This document shows positions 15,447-24,720 of a DNA stretch of 64,000 nucleotides, in pieces. Both the position numbers and the translations under genes were made by a program. The DNA is from Tychonema bourrellyi FEM_GT703 (lineage in GTDB: Bacteria > Cyanobacteriota > Cyanobacteriia > Cyanobacteriales > Microcoleaceae): the NCBI RefSeq assembly GCF_002412335.2, contig NZ_NXIB02000001.1, positions 47,182-111,181 on the forward strand, given 5' to 3'. Numbering within the stretch: position 1 is the stretch's first letter; each line of letters begins with the position of its first letter. Below the pieces are notes generated by a model. That model was given only the letters and a program-made list of their open reading frames with translations. It had not been told where the DNA came from and made no database searches.

Positions 15447-15640
15447 GAAGTCCTGGTTTCAAATTTCAATCTGATGTCTTTAGCCTATTGTGTCCTAGCC
15501 GCTCCACTTTTACCAAATATTGTTTTAATAAAAAGCTATATTTACACAAACTTTATATTTTAACCAGCAAAGAGGAGAGCCAAGAACTGATTTTTGGAAG
15601 CCACACCATACCCGTCAAGCGGGTTGGTGTTTAGATATTC

Positions 15641-16309
15641 TCAGGAATTATACACGTTTTCTGACTGAGAGGTTTCGCGGCCTATTGGTTTGACTTTCGC
15701 CTTAGCTTTGGCTGCGTTGCGTTTCAGGGCTTGGAGACGGGCTTCGTATTTAGCGCGCTGCTGCTTTTTAGAAGTTTGCTCGATTAGGGTTTTCAAGGCG
15801 CTACCCAGACTTTTATAGGCGTTTGGCAAAGTGTAGCCAAAGCGGGTGGCGAGGGCGAGAGCTTTTTCATCAGCATCGATTGCTTCTTTTAAGCTTTTCT
15901 CTCCGTTGTTTTTCCGATAAAGCCTCCAGCCGGAGACACCGCATAGGGATAGGGCTAGTACCAGCAGCAAGCCATCTTGTACCCAAAGTTCGCCGACTGC
16001 GCCACCTAAACCGATCGCGAGAGCAGCCATTTCCCAACCATCTCTGGGGATGGTATCGTTTTGGATGCGGGCGACTTCGTGCCAAAACAGCAGATTGCGC
16101 TGATCCATCGCTAGTTGTTCCCAGCGAATCAGGTCTATTTGTACTTCTACCTGATCTTTGCCGATTTCTTCGCTGCGGATCAAGGGGGGATTAACTTCTA
16201 TGGTTTTTTCTACTGTTACCCAACTTTGGAGTTCTGGGGGCAGTATGTTTTTCAAGCGCCGGATTTCACTCATTTCGGCTCTTGCTGTGGAGGTTGCATA
16301 GGATGTCAT
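15641..16309 (-). CDS. DUF3318 family membrane protein
   Basis: A 222-residue protein conserved in cyanobacteria (DUF3318): RLKNILPPELQSWVTVEKTIEVNPPLI, VQIDLIRWEQLAMDQRNLLFWHEVARIQNDTIPRDGWEMAALAIGLGG. Two adjacent hydrophobic segments (about 92-130) anchor it, and the C-terminal third is basic and coiled (KKQQRAKYEARLQALKRNAAKAKAK). The HEVARIQ stretch recalls a metalloprotease helix but lacks the second His of HExxH. Function unknown. Start at the ATG giving the conserved N-terminus. Confidence 0.8.
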   Translation of the reverse strand: MTSYATSTARAEMSEIRRLKNILPPELQSWVTVEKTIEVNPPLIRSEEIGKDQVEVQIDLIRWEQLAMDQRNLLFWHEVARIQNDTIPRDGWEMAALAIGLGGAVGELWVQDGLLLVLALSLCGVSGWRLYRKNNGEKSLKEAIDADEKALALATRFGYTLPNAYKSLGSALKTLIEQTSKKQQRAKYEARLQALKRNAAKAKAKVKPIGRETSQSENVYNS

Positions 16310-16484
16310 AGCTCCGACCTTAAAATTTTCAAAGGGTTAATATGCTTCTATATTCTGGAGTATAGCAAACCTTTGGGGCCTTGTATTGGAGTATTATCGC
16401 CGATCGTCCCCATCTCCCCATCAATCGATTTTGGATTTCGGATTTGAGATTTTGGATTGAAGAATACAAACTTCTTCCTTCTTG

Positions 16485-16530
16485 TCTCCCCATCACCCCA
16501 TCACCCCATCACCCCATCACCCCATAACCC
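16485..16530. repeat. CCCCATCA microsatellite
   Basis: About six tandem variants of an 8-bp unit (CCCCATCA) lie directly after the 3' end of the DUF2079 gene. No coding role. Confidence 0.7.
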
Positions 16531-16536
16531 CATCTC

Positions 16537-18186
16537 CTACTCATCTTTTTTCTGTTTCTTTTGCATCAACGGCTCAATTTCTTGTCGCAACTTCAACCAA
16601 GCAGCCAAAACTTCCGGTTTAGAAGTTATGCCTTTTTGAATCAAAACCACCCCATCTAATACTTGAGCAACCCCGTAAGTTCCCTGCCGCAGAGCCTCGT
16701 CAGCAAAACGCACTCCCCCCCTAACTCTACCGCGATCGATCGGACCTTTCAAATTATCCTCCCGCAACTGCCACAAATCCAGCAATCCATAATCAACATC
16801 AACTATTTTTCCATTTTCATCTTTCATCTGCATCACTTCTAATCGAATGATGTTCCGCCGCCCGGAGAGGTGAGAAACTATATAACTGCTCGTGGAAACA
16901 CTTGCATCCTTTGGAATCGAATTAAAAACAGTCTTTAAATCAGCAGCGTGATCCAATTGAGCGCTTAAAGATTGATAAACCCAAGGTTGGATAGAATAAG
17001 GAGAAATGAAATACAAAGCTCGATGGGGATTAGAAGTGTATGTAAGCAGCATTGACAAACCAATACACCCAATCCAGAAACGATGCAGTCTAGGTTTAAA
17101 TTTTTCTTGATGTTGCGACCACCACAATATTGTACCGTAAAACAAGCCCGGAATTACAGCTAAAGTATAACGAGTATTGATTGAAGTAGCTGACTGATTA
17201 AAAACTTGCAACAGTAGAACCGACAGCGGAAAAACTGTCATAATCCAGGCGCTGGGAGTAATTACAGGTATAAATCCTAGCGGCAAGCAATGACCTAAAA
17301 GGTATAAAATGCGCCTGCTGAAGTTAGTAAACAAGACTTCAATTATGATCTGAGGCTGGCTGATAATCGCCCATAGCAGCTCTAGGGTTGAAGGCGCTTC
17401 TGTTTTGACAAATTTCCTAAAGTAACTCGCTAAATACAATCTAGAACTATCAACCGAAAACATCGGCATTACTGTAGTAGTTATTAGCACCACGTAACTG
17501 AAACTGATAGCACACAAAGCCATACCAGTGCGCGGATAACGGCGGCTAAAAATTAAATATACTCCGATTCCGAATAACGTAATTCCCACATCTTCGCGAG
17601 TTCCTAACGTTAAAGCTGCGAAAATCCAAAACAACACCCAACGCTGCTTTTCTAATGCTAAAAGCAGGCTAAATACAAACAGAGGAATTTGGCAATGTTC
17701 ATAGAAATTTCCCAATGTCGGCCCGATGACCCCATTTGCTCCGTAATAGCTAGCTACAATCATTACCGATATCGGAACAGAAAGATAGTGTCTGGCTAAA
17801 AAGTATAAAACTATTCCCGCAGCAGCGATTAAAGCTACTTGCAATACAATCAGAGTAATAGGAGATGGAAACAAAGCATAAATTGGCATCCAAAGTAAAA
17901 AGTCGATGACAAAATGTTGTCCTAAGTGGATGTATGATGGGTATGACAATTGTCTATCAATCAGTGAAGCGCTAGAGGCGGCTGAAGAAAGTGAACTTTG
18001 AAATAATTTGCCGTGTACGCTGTTCCAAAATACTTGATTAAATAAGCCGTGGTCATAAGTGATTAAAAAGCTCTCATAGTTAATTATACTAAAAGTTAAA
18101 ACTACTGTAAAAAAAGTGGCTGCTATAATTATAGCTTGACGCAATCCTGTTTGATTTTGCCAGTAGTCGAGAGGTTTTAATTTCAT
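16537..18186 (-). CDS. DUF2079 multi-pass membrane protein
   Basis: A 549-residue inner-membrane protein with about ten or more helices and the DUF2079 hallmarks: YESFLITYDHGLFNQVFWNSVHGK near the start, HFVIDFLLWMPIYALFPSPITLIVLQ, and GTREDVGITLFGIGVYLIFSRR. The family resembles GT-C glycosyltransferases (the YDHGLFNQ loop after the first helix would carry the catalytic acid). The C-terminal part (NSIPKDASVSTSSYIVSHLSGRRNI) is a soluble domain typical of the family. It starts 13 bp after the deacetylase stop, so it is the third gene of a GT2-deacetylase-DUF2079 operon, probably adding a lipid-linked sugar to a surface glycan. Confidence 0.85.
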   Translation of the reverse strand: MKLKPLDYWQNQTGLRQAIIIAATFFTVVLTFSIINYESFLITYDHGLFNQVFWNSVHGKLFQSSLSSAASSASLIDRQLSYPSYIHLGQHFVIDFLLWMPIYALFPSPITLIVLQVALIAAAGIVLYFLARHYLSVPISVMIVASYYGANGVIGPTLGNFYEHCQIPLFVFSLLLALEKQRWVLFWIFAALTLGTREDVGITLFGIGVYLIFSRRYPRTGMALCAISFSYVVLITTTVMPMFSVDSSRLYLASYFRKFVKTEAPSTLELLWAIISQPQIIIEVLFTNFSRRILYLLGHCLPLGFIPVITPSAWIMTVFPLSVLLLQVFNQSATSINTRYTLAVIPGLFYGTILWWSQHQEKFKPRLHRFWIGCIGLSMLLTYTSNPHRALYFISPYSIQPWVYQSLSAQLDHAADLKTVFNSIPKDASVSTSSYIVSHLSGRRNIIRLEVMQMKDENGKIVDVDYGLLDLWQLREDNLKGPIDRGRVRGGVRFADEALRQGTYGVAQVLDGVVLIQKGITSKPEVLAAWLKLRQEIEPLMQKKQKKDE

Positions 18187-18199
18187 ATTTTTTGTGGAA

Positions 18200-18982
18200 T
18201 TAGATAATTTTGCTACTGAAGTTTTTTTTGAATTCGGAAATAGAAATAAATCTTCCTTGATTTTTTAGTACAGTCAAATATTTTTCTAGTTTGTCAATCA
18301 TTTTACTACCTGAATTCTTTTTGACGTAAGCAGGGAGTTTAAACTGCGAAATATCAGTAAATTCCCAGGGGTGAAAGTAGATGTTTAGATAAGAATCTGT
18401 TTCTAAGGTGAGCTTAGTTGCTAATTGGATCATTGACAAGGGGAAATTCTTAAAACTCAACCAAAACAGGGGGAATCTAATCAGAGGAGTCACTGAAATA
18501 GGAAGGTTTAGCAGTTTATTCGTATAATATGCAGTTCTAGGTTTAGATAGGTTGTTGTATCTGCCGGGTATATAAGTTGGGTTCATCGATGAGTTATACT
18601 CATAGCCTGCTTTTTCTATTTCTGCGTCGTCAATTGGTTGAAGTCTTGCCATCCTGAAGCCAGTCACTTTAGTATTAGTTATGGATTCTAAAGTTTCTTT
18701 AGACTTTAGCAAATCATCCGGGGAAAATTGGGAGTGATAAAAACCGTGGGAGGCAATTTCATGTTGTTGTGAAAGTTGCTTAATTATCTCTCGGTTGTGG
18801 AGTGCGAAGTTAGCAGTTACAAAAAATGTGGCTGTTATTTCTAATCTATCTAGAAGTGAAATCACATTTAACAAGCCTTTTTGAGAGACTGCAAATTTGA
18901 TGTCATTTTCCAAGGGTTGACCGTATTCTTCGGGAATGTCAAATTCTTCTATGTCAAAGCTCAATAAAATGTATTTATTCAT
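18200..18982 (-). CDS. Polysaccharide deacetylase family protein
   Basis: A 260-residue NodB-like carbohydrate esterase. SFDIEEFDIP (8-17) holds the catalytic acid and metal Asp; ITATFFVTAN (49-58) is the second strand; HEIASHGFYHSQF (74-86) gives the HxxxH metal pair His79/His83; and TGFRMARLQP is the third motif. Such enzymes remove N-acetyl groups from glycans. No signal peptide is present, so the substrate may be a cytoplasmic lipid-linked intermediate made by the upstream GT2. It overlaps that GT2 by 8 bases. Confidence 0.85.
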   Translation of the reverse strand: MNKYILLSFDIEEFDIPEEYGQPLENDIKFAVSQKGLLNVISLLDRLEITATFFVTANFALHNREIIKQLSQQHEIASHGFYHSQFSPDDLLKSKETLESITNTKVTGFRMARLQPIDDAEIEKAGYEYNSSMNPTYIPGRYNNLSKPRTAYYTNKLLNLPISVTPLIRFPLFWLSFKNFPLSMIQLATKLTLETDSYLNIYFHPWEFTDISQFKLPAYVKKNSGSKMIDKLEKYLTVLKNQGRFISISEFKKNFSSKII

Positions 18983-19703
18983 AGTTGCCAGCGCGATTAT
19001 TATAGCGAATTTTCAACAAACAGGAAAACATTTCTAGAGAATCTTTAACTATATTTACTTTGGATATTTTGTATAAGTGTTGTTCGGAAACTCTGGCAGG
19101 AATTTCGCCGATTGTATATCCTTTCTTTTGTGCTAAAAAAAGTAGTTCGGCATCAAAGGAAAATCCTGTGATTGTCTGTTGCTTGAATATTTCTTGGGCT
19201 GCTTTATTTTTGAATCCTTTAAGTCCCGCCTGCATATCTCTATAGGGCAAATTGAGGATTTTTCTGGAAATAAAGTTAAATATTTTGCCTGATATTTTTC
19301 TAATCAAGGTAAGATTGCGGAAATTGTGTCTGTCGAGGTTTCTGCAACCAATTACTACATCAAATTTTTCTAACTTTTCTACTAATGGTTCGATGTGTTC
19401 CAGGGAATAAGCTAAGTCGCCATCCATGAAGCAGATGCAGTCAGCATCTACAGATTCGCTTCCTTTTTTAACGGCATAACCTTTTCCCTGGCGATCGCGG
19501 TAAGAAATTAGTTTGATATTATAGGTTGGGCTGGTGTTGAGTTTGTTTTCGATAATTTTTAGTGTATCGTCTGTCGATCCATCATTAACAATGATAAAAT
19601 TGTAAGCATGATTTTTTTGAGAAAACTCTAAAATTTCGTCAAAAGTTTTCTCTATGCAATTTGCTTCGTTGTAAACAGGCAGAATTACTGCGATTTTCAT
19701 CAT
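18975..19703 (-). CDS. Glycosyltransferase family 2 (dolichyl/polyprenyl-phosphate sugar synthase type)
   Basis: A 242-residue GT2 enzyme: IAVILPVYNEANCIEKTFDE, FIIVNDGSTDDTL, DRQGKGYAVKKGSESVDAD and CFMDGDLAYSLEHI with the DxD metal site (Asp94/Asp96). LPYRDMQAGLKGFKNKAA and SFDAELLFLAQKKGY are typical of dolichol-phosphate glucose/mannose synthase relatives. It would charge a polyprenyl phosphate with a sugar for use by the DUF2079 membrane enzyme two genes on. It heads the operon and has no membrane helices of its own. Confidence 0.88.
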   Translation of the reverse strand: MMKIAVILPVYNEANCIEKTFDEILEFSQKNHAYNFIIVNDGSTDDTLKIIENKLNTSPTYNIKLISYRDRQGKGYAVKKGSESVDADCICFMDGDLAYSLEHIEPLVEKLEKFDVVIGCRNLDRHNFRNLTLIRKISGKIFNFISRKILNLPYRDMQAGLKGFKNKAAQEIFKQQTITGFSFDAELLFLAQKKGYTIGEIPARVSEQHLYKISKVNIVKDSLEMFSCLLKIRYNNRAGNYE

Positions 19704-19877
19704 TGTTATCGGCTGGGACTTTCGCAGAAATCATGCTACCACTTCGGGGGGCAAATCACAAGTACAAAAATTACAGGGAAAACTTGGGGCAGAAATCAGG
19801 ATTGTCAACTGTGGGATGGGGTTGCAGGATTTGTGCGATCGCCCTAAACTGTATCCTACAGGATTTTACCTAGCTTA

Positions 19878-20095
19878 GGAATGAGAATTAAATAACATTG
19901 ACTTCCGTAGGTTGGGTTGAAGCATGAAACCCAACATTCCCAGGAGACATCTCCCATAATTCTAGTGGAACAGGCATCCCTTCGACTTCGCTCAGGGCAC
20001 CGCCTGCCTGTTCTTGACTGGCTTTTTAGGAGATGTCTAGGGTGTTGGGTTTCGTCCCTCAACCCAACCTACACAGGTTATTTAATCTGCGATCC
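19878..20095. repeat. GGTTGGGTT-type MITE-like repeat, interrupted by a second element
   Basis: A unit beginning GGAATGAGAATTAAATAAC and ending GGTTATTTAATCTGCGATC, with ATTAAATAAC/GTTATTTAAT as short terminal inverted repeats and TTGGGTT/AACCCAA arms inside. Uninterrupted copies are at 55407-55527 and 56327-56447. This copy has an extra insert at 19955-20038. The rest of the 500-bp gap between the two divergent operons (19704-19877 and 20096-20212) shows no gene. Confidence 0.75.
19955..20038. mobile_element. Small element with AGACATCTCC terminal inverted repeats, nested
   Basis: Ends AGACATCTCCC (19955-19965) and GGAGATGTCT (20029-20038) surround a palindromic core with TGGAACAGGCATCC and GCCTGCCTGTTCTTGA. 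The same element, in opposite orientation, lies between pipX and pipY at 54667-54735. The host repeat is intact on both sides here, so this is an insertion. No transposase is encoded. Confidence 0.65.
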
Positions 20096-20212
20096 TTATG
20101 CCGATCGTCAATAAGCGCGATCGCATCTACAATCTAGATACAAACGTCATCTTGCCCAAAAAATCCTCACCCTTCCACCTAAGTTCTTTACCTTATTCAG
20201 TCGTAATTGTCA

Positions 20213-21136
20213 ATGGTAAATTTTTTAGTTCATAAATTGCCTGAATATTTTCAACCCATTACCATCCGAAAAAAACGCATCATTAGTTTTTTGCTAGCAT
20301 TTATCCTAACATTAATCAGTTATCAAGTAATCTTAGAACTCATCACAGTTGAAATTCCAATTTTCGGCTTTCACGACATTGTTGACATTCAAAATCCCCA
20401 AGAAATACCACCGCAGCGCAGAGACTTTCCCGGCGACTACAGCCAGCAAAACTTAGAACCATTTTTAGAGTCTTTAGTTAGCCATAACTATTGGTTTTTG
20501 TCAACCCAAGAACTCTATGATTACTTCTTAGCAAGTCCTCAGAAGATAGTGCCTGCTGAATATCGCGATCGCAAAAAAGTCATAATTACCTTCGACGACG
20601 GTAATAAAAGCATTTATACACATTTACTACCTATCTTAGAGAAACTAGAAAATAAGTACGGCACAAAAAACAAGGCAGTTGTATTTATCAACTCCGGCTT
20701 TTTTAATACCGATAATTCACTCATAAAAAAAGTCAATTGTGAAGAATTGAGAGATGGATTTAAAAAAGGTTTTTATGACATTCAATCCCACGGACTGAAT
20801 CACGAAAACTTAACAAAAATTTCACTAGAAGCTTTAGACAGAGAGTTAGCTGAAGACCAAATTAGATTGAGGAAATGCACCCAAGACTTAGACCCAAATC
20901 AAACAATCGCCTCTCACATCGCCTACCCATTTGGCGCAGTCAACAAACAAGTTGACAAATACGTTGCTAAATACTACAAATCAGGATATTTGTACAACAG
21001 CTTAAAATTAAAACTGCGTTTCTTCCCACCCAATAAATACCGAGTTTCGCGGTTGACAGTCAACAGCAAACACTCAGCCAAAAGACTGATAAACTTAGCA
21101 TCAGGCAATTGGCTGCACAAATTAATTGGCAAGTAA
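20213..21136 (+). CDS. Membrane-anchored polysaccharide deacetylase
   Basis: A 307-residue protein from the ATG at 20213 (a TTG two codons earlier is possible). A single N-terminal membrane anchor spans about 23-43 (IISFLLAFILTLISYQVI). The NodB domain follows: IFGFHDIVD (50-58), VIITFDDGNKS (123-133), VVFINSGFF and IQSHGLNHENL with SHGLNH at 192-197, and ASHIAYPFGAV. It differs from the one at 18.2 kb in being anchored outward, so it probably acts on an exported glycan. It overlaps the next gene's first possible start by 11 bases. Confidence 0.85.
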   Translation: MVNFLVHKLPEYFQPITIRKKRIISFLLAFILTLISYQVILELITVEIPIFGFHDIVDIQNPQEIPPQRRDFPGDYSQQNLEPFLESLVSHNYWFLSTQELYDYFLASPQKIVPAEYRDRKKVIITFDDGNKSIYTHLLPILEKLENKYGTKNKAVVFINSGFFNTDNSLIKKVNCEELRDGFKKGFYDIQSHGLNHENLTKISLEALDRELAEDQIRLRKCTQDLDPNQTIASHIAYPFGAVNKQVDKYVAKYYKSGYLYNSLKLKLRFFPPNKYRVSRLTVNSKHSAKRLINLASGNWLHKLIGK

Positions 21137-22634
21137 AACAGAATCGGTGAGTGCATTGAAATACACAACATCAGAACCACAAGACACAGTACAGAACGAA
21201 AAACTGTTGCCAGTTGCAGCGCTTTCCAAACGCGCCGACGCACTGGATGCCCTGCGCGGAATAGCAGTTTTAGCAATGGTTTTGTCCGGGACAATCGCCC
21301 GCAAAACATTACCTGCATGGATGTATCACGCCCAAGAAGCGCCACCCATCCATGCCTTCAATCCTAAACTAGCGGGATTAACTTGGGTTGATTTAGTTTT
21401 CCCCTTCTTTCTATTTGCAATGGGGGCCGCTATACCACTAGCTTTGTCTCGCCGTATCACAAAAGGATGGGATATAAAAACAATAATTCTATCTATTTTA
21501 CAAAGAGGATTTCTCTTAGGTTCCTTTGCGATATTTCTCCAGCATATTCGACCAACTGTAATCGACCCCAACGAACCGGGCTCGCACAAATGGTGGCTAG
21601 GATTGTGCGGATTTTTAATCCTATTTTTGATGTTCGTTCGTTGGCCAACCAAAAAGCTTCCGTGGCTGCGAATAGGCACAACCATTGCCGCTTGGAGTGC
21701 TGGGATTTTATTCGTATCTCGCATCAAATATCCAAACGGAATTGGATTTGATTTCAACCGCAGCGATATTATCTTAGTTGTGCTTGCCAATATGGCTGTT
21801 TTTGGCTCGATAATTTGGCTGTTTACTCGTTCAAATACGTGGTTGCGAGTGGGGTTTTTGGGCTTTATATTCGCAATGCGACTGGCATCTCGTACAGATG
21901 GTTGGATTAAGTTAGTTTGGTTTTACTCTCCTGCACCTGGGATTTTTCAATTTGATTATTTCAAGTATTTGTTTATTGTGATTCCCGGTACTATCGTCGG
22001 TGATTTGCTTTATCGGTGGATAGAGTATCGTTCGCCTGAAGACCAGATTTATGCTAACTGGAAGAGTCCGCGCTATTTTAGTATTTTCATTTTGATGTTT
22101 GCTATCAATTTAGTTTTGTTGGTGGGGCTGCAAGCTAGATTGGTGTGGCAGACTTCGCTAGTAACGCTTGTGCTGTGTTTGTGCGGTTTAGTTTTGTTAA
22201 AAAATCCGGGAAATATCACAGAAAATTTATTAAATCGTCTTTACAAATGGGGGTTTTATTGGCTAGTTTTGGGTTTGCTATTTGAGCCTTATGAAGGCGG
22301 AATTAAGAAAGATTCGGCAACTATGAGTTACTTTTTTGTAACGACTGGAATGGCAATTTTTATGTTGATTGGGTTGACGGTAATTATTGATGTATTTCAA
22401 AAGAGATGGTGGTTGCAGTTGTTTATTGATAATGGGGTGAATCCGATGATTGGCTATGTGGGATTTGCGAATATTGTTTGGCCGATTTTGGTTTTAAATC
22501 AATGGGAACCGGTGATTATTGAGATGACTTCAACTGATCCGTTTATGGGTTTTTTGAGGGGATTTGGATATACGGCGATTGTGGCTTTAATTGTGGTGGT
22601 GTTTACGAGGTTTAAATTGTTTTTGAGAACGTGA
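21126..22634 (+). CDS. DUF5009 / NagX-like membrane acyltransferase
   Basis: A 502-residue multi-pass protein related to heparan-alpha-glucosaminide N-acetyltransferase (COG4299). The diagnostic start is RADALDALRGIAVLAMVLSG, followed by LTWVDLVFPFFLFAMGAAIPLAL, and the C-terminal helices include DNGVNPMIGYVGFANIVWP. The family moves acetyl groups across the membrane onto sugars. Paired with a deacetylase, it could set the acetylation state of a surface polysaccharide. The start is uncertain: TTG at 21126 (overlapping the previous gene) or GTG at 21147. Confidence 0.8.
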   Translation: MASKTESVSALKYTTSEPQDTVQNEKLLPVAALSKRADALDALRGIAVLAMVLSGTIARKTLPAWMYHAQEAPPIHAFNPKLAGLTWVDLVFPFFLFAMGAAIPLALSRRITKGWDIKTIILSILQRGFLLGSFAIFLQHIRPTVIDPNEPGSHKWWLGLCGFLILFLMFVRWPTKKLPWLRIGTTIAAWSAGILFVSRIKYPNGIGFDFNRSDIILVVLANMAVFGSIIWLFTRSNTWLRVGFLGFIFAMRLASRTDGWIKLVWFYSPAPGIFQFDYFKYLFIVIPGTIVGDLLYRWIEYRSPEDQIYANWKSPRYFSIFILMFAINLVLLVGLQARLVWQTSLVTLVLCLCGLVLLKNPGNITENLLNRLYKWGFYWLVLGLLFEPYEGGIKKDSATMSYFFVTTGMAIFMLIGLTVIIDVFQKRWWLQLFIDNGVNPMIGYVGFANIVWPILVLNQWEPVIIEMTSTDPFMGFLRGFGYTAIVALIVVVFTRFKLFLRT

Positions 22635-22639
22635 GATGA

Positions 22640-23269
22640 TTAAAGGGCAAGTTTATCTTCACGTCTTGTAAATATGATTTCCTCATCAGCTTGCCTAAAC
22701 TCAATATTAAACTTATCGAACACAACTTCTCGCCCCAAAAGCATGACATCTGCTATATTGTTTTGTATCCAAGCAGTAGGAACCATCAAAGTTTGTCCGT
22801 CAATTGTCATTTCAATCTGTCGCAAAACATACTCAACTGTTCCGCCGATTGTTTGACCTACTAATATCTGCTCTCCATCGGCTAAAGCATATCCCAAATC
22901 TTGACCTGCTTTCAATGAAATTATACTAAAATCGGCTCCAGAATCTACTATCATAGTAGCATTCATGACTAACTCTTTATGCTTGAGATTTATTTGATAA
23001 GTAGGCGACCAATCATGAGTGCTGACTGTGCGGAAATAAATCGGTAAAATCAAAATAGAGGCGGTAAAGCCCGGAACTAAGTAAATCGAAAAAAGCTCTC
23101 CAGATGCTTCTGCTAAATGTAAAATTTCGCGCAAGTTTTCACTATTAGCGATGATCCCGTTAGCATTGTAAGCAACATATTGATGGGCATACTGTTTCAA
23201 TTGCTGGCGATTGCGGTTCAGCCATTTCAGCATGGCGCGACTTTCGCTTTGAGAAGGAGTTGTGTTCAT
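22640..23269 (-). CDS. Retropepsin-like aspartic protease with an N-terminal DUF5678-like domain
   Basis: A 209-residue protein. Residues about 13-52 (MLKWLNRNRQQLKQYAHQYV, AYNANGIIANSENLREIL) look like a DUF5678 domain. The middle part (SIYLVPGFTASILILPIYFR) leads to a retropepsin domain: MIVDSGADFSIIS with DSGA at 109-112, LVGQTIGG, and VMLLGREVVFDKFNIEF. One-domain retropepsins dimerise to make the active site. The hydrophobic stretch before DSGA is part of the fold rather than a membrane anchor. Two truncated relatives lie at 26.9 and 28.5 kb. Substrate unknown. Convergent with the acyltransferase gene, with only five bases between them. Confidence 0.75.
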   Translation of the reverse strand: MNTTPSQSESRAMLKWLNRNRQQLKQYAHQYVAYNANGIIANSENLREILHLAEASGELFSIYLVPGFTASILILPIYFRTVSTHDWSPTYQINLKHKELVMNATMIVDSGADFSIISLKAGQDLGYALADGEQILVGQTIGGTVEYVLRQIEMTIDGQTLMVPTAWIQNNIADVMLLGREVVFDKFNIEFRQADEEIIFTRREDKLAL

Positions 23270-23326
23270 AGATAATGTTGTTTTTAAGTGTGAATATTTG
23301 ATGAGAAATTACAGGGGATTAGGCAT

Positions 23327-24385
23327 TTATGAAAGTGACTTCAAAATGCCGCTTTCCAACTGGTAAATTGCTGCCATAATCCCGGTTTCAGGATTTGTGA
23401 GCAGGGATTTTTTGACATCTTTCAAGTAAGCGACAAGGTGTTCGCGCAAAATTGGTCTTTCTACTTTCACTGTGCGATCGTAATCCCACAAATCCCACAT
23501 GATAATCCCGACACCGACAATCGGATCGATTAAACCTACTCCCAACTGGCTAGCAACCGTACCGCCTGTTTTTGTGGCCATTTTGGCGGCGGCTTTGGTG
23601 GCAACTTTTGCGGTTACTTTGCTACCAATTTTTGTGGCCAATCCCAATATTAAAGGCTTGGCAACTAAGTAGCCACTGCCGCCAACTAATACTTTTAATG
23701 ACAAATTTGAGATGTTTCCTTTGTCGCTAATTGTGGTGGCAATATCGTTCAGATATTTATCCCACTGCACTTGAGGTATGTTATAATTGTTTTGAACTAC
23801 TTTTACATTTTTGCTAACTTCTGCTATGTACAAGTTAGCGGTATCTTGAGTGATTAATTGAAACCGGATTTGAGCATTTCTTGGCACTAGCACGCGGTTG
23901 GCAAATTCTCTTTGAAAGTCTTCTGTTAATTTTTCGGAAACAGCTTGTGATGCTGCATTCATATCAAATCTGTTGAGTAGGGCTGATTTGAGGAAGTTGA
24001 AAGGTACGGTAAACTCCATCTTTTTTTGGTTGAAGTAATCGAAGTACCAATCGAGGAAACTATTGTCAACTCGCGCGATTACTTCGGTTTCCCATTTGTC
24101 CAATTCTTTGGATGCGAAGGTCTCAGCAGTTGTGTGGGCTGTTTGGATGGCGTTTTTAATGTCTTGGTTAACTTTGCTAAAATCGTGTGGTGGCGAGACT
24201 ACGACTGCTGTGGTTGCAGTATTTGTTAAGGATTTGGAGATGATGAAATTACCTAATAGGGGAAGAATTACCACCAGAAGCACGATCGTCCAAATCATCG
24301 GCGTCACTGTTTTGATCAACTGAGCGATAACTTTGAGGCGCTCTGTTTTCTGTGAATAGGTGGTTTTTTCTTGGTCCTGATTCAT
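23327..24385 (-). CDS. Hypothetical membrane-anchored protein
   Basis: A 352-residue protein I do not recognise. One clear N-terminal membrane helix (TPMIWTIVLLVVILPLLGNFIIS, about 29-51) is followed by a long helical, charged region (KVNQDIKNAIQTAHTTAETF) and a second hydrophobic, Ala/Gly/Thr-rich section near 235-300 (AKVATKAAAKMATKTGG then GLIDPIVGVGIIMWDLWDYD). The alternating small-residue run looks like a membrane-inserting hairpin. It sits in the decayed accessory zone between the retropepsin and nucleotidyltransferase genes and has no obvious partner. No catalytic motif seen. Confidence 0.6.
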   Translation of the reverse strand: MNQDQEKTTYSQKTERLKVIAQLIKTVTPMIWTIVLLVVILPLLGNFIISKSLTNTATTAVVVSPPHDFSKVNQDIKNAIQTAHTTAETFASKELDKWETEVIARVDNSFLDWYFDYFNQKKMEFTVPFNFLKSALLNRFDMNAASQAVSEKLTEDFQREFANRVLVPRNAQIRFQLITQDTANLYIAEVSKNVKVVQNNYNIPQVQWDKYLNDIATTISDKGNISNLSLKVLVGGSGYLVAKPLILGLATKIGSKVTAKVATKAAAKMATKTGGTVASQLGVGLIDPIVGVGIIMWDLWDYDRTVKVERPILREHLVAYLKDVKKSLLTNPETGIMAAIYQLESGILKSLS

Positions 24386-24720
24386 GGCGGTTGCTCAATT
24401 GATGAGAACTAATGGCTAGTTTCGATTATAGGGGGTGATTTGTGCGATCGTGTTATATCAATTCCGGTAACACGGGAATGATATATAGCAATCCTAAATG
24501 AGTCGTAAAGTTTTTTACCCCACCCCAACCCTCCCCTTATTAAGGGGAGGGAGTAAGAAGTTCACAAATGATTTAGGATTGCTATAGAGGACACGGCACT
24601 GCCGTGTCCCTACCCAAAATAATATTGTAGCATTGCCGTCTCCTCATTACCGTGCCGTCTCTTCGGTATCATAAGGAATGCCATCGGTTGATATTAAATT
24701 TGTATAAGTTCTGACAACAT
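24386..24720. other. Intergenic region with MITE and hairpins
   Basis: No gene. It contains the MITE at 24484-24586 and just after it the hairpin GGACACGGCA-CTGCCGTGTCC (24588-24608), also found at 25563-25583 in slightly changed form. Confidence 0.6.
24484..24586. mobile_element. MITE with 16-bp terminal inverted repeats
   Basis: TATAGCAATCCTAAAT (24484-24499) and ATTTAGGATTGCTATA (24571-24586) are perfect inverted ends. The interior has CCCTCCCCTTA-TTAAGGGGAGGG as a central hairpin. The ends are flanked by TA-rich sequence. No coding capacity. Confidence 0.8.

Noticed and set aside
15870-16194. Arg/Ser-rich frames on both strands over the DUF3318 gene
   Set aside because: Shadow frames; the DUF3318 frame matches a conserved family.
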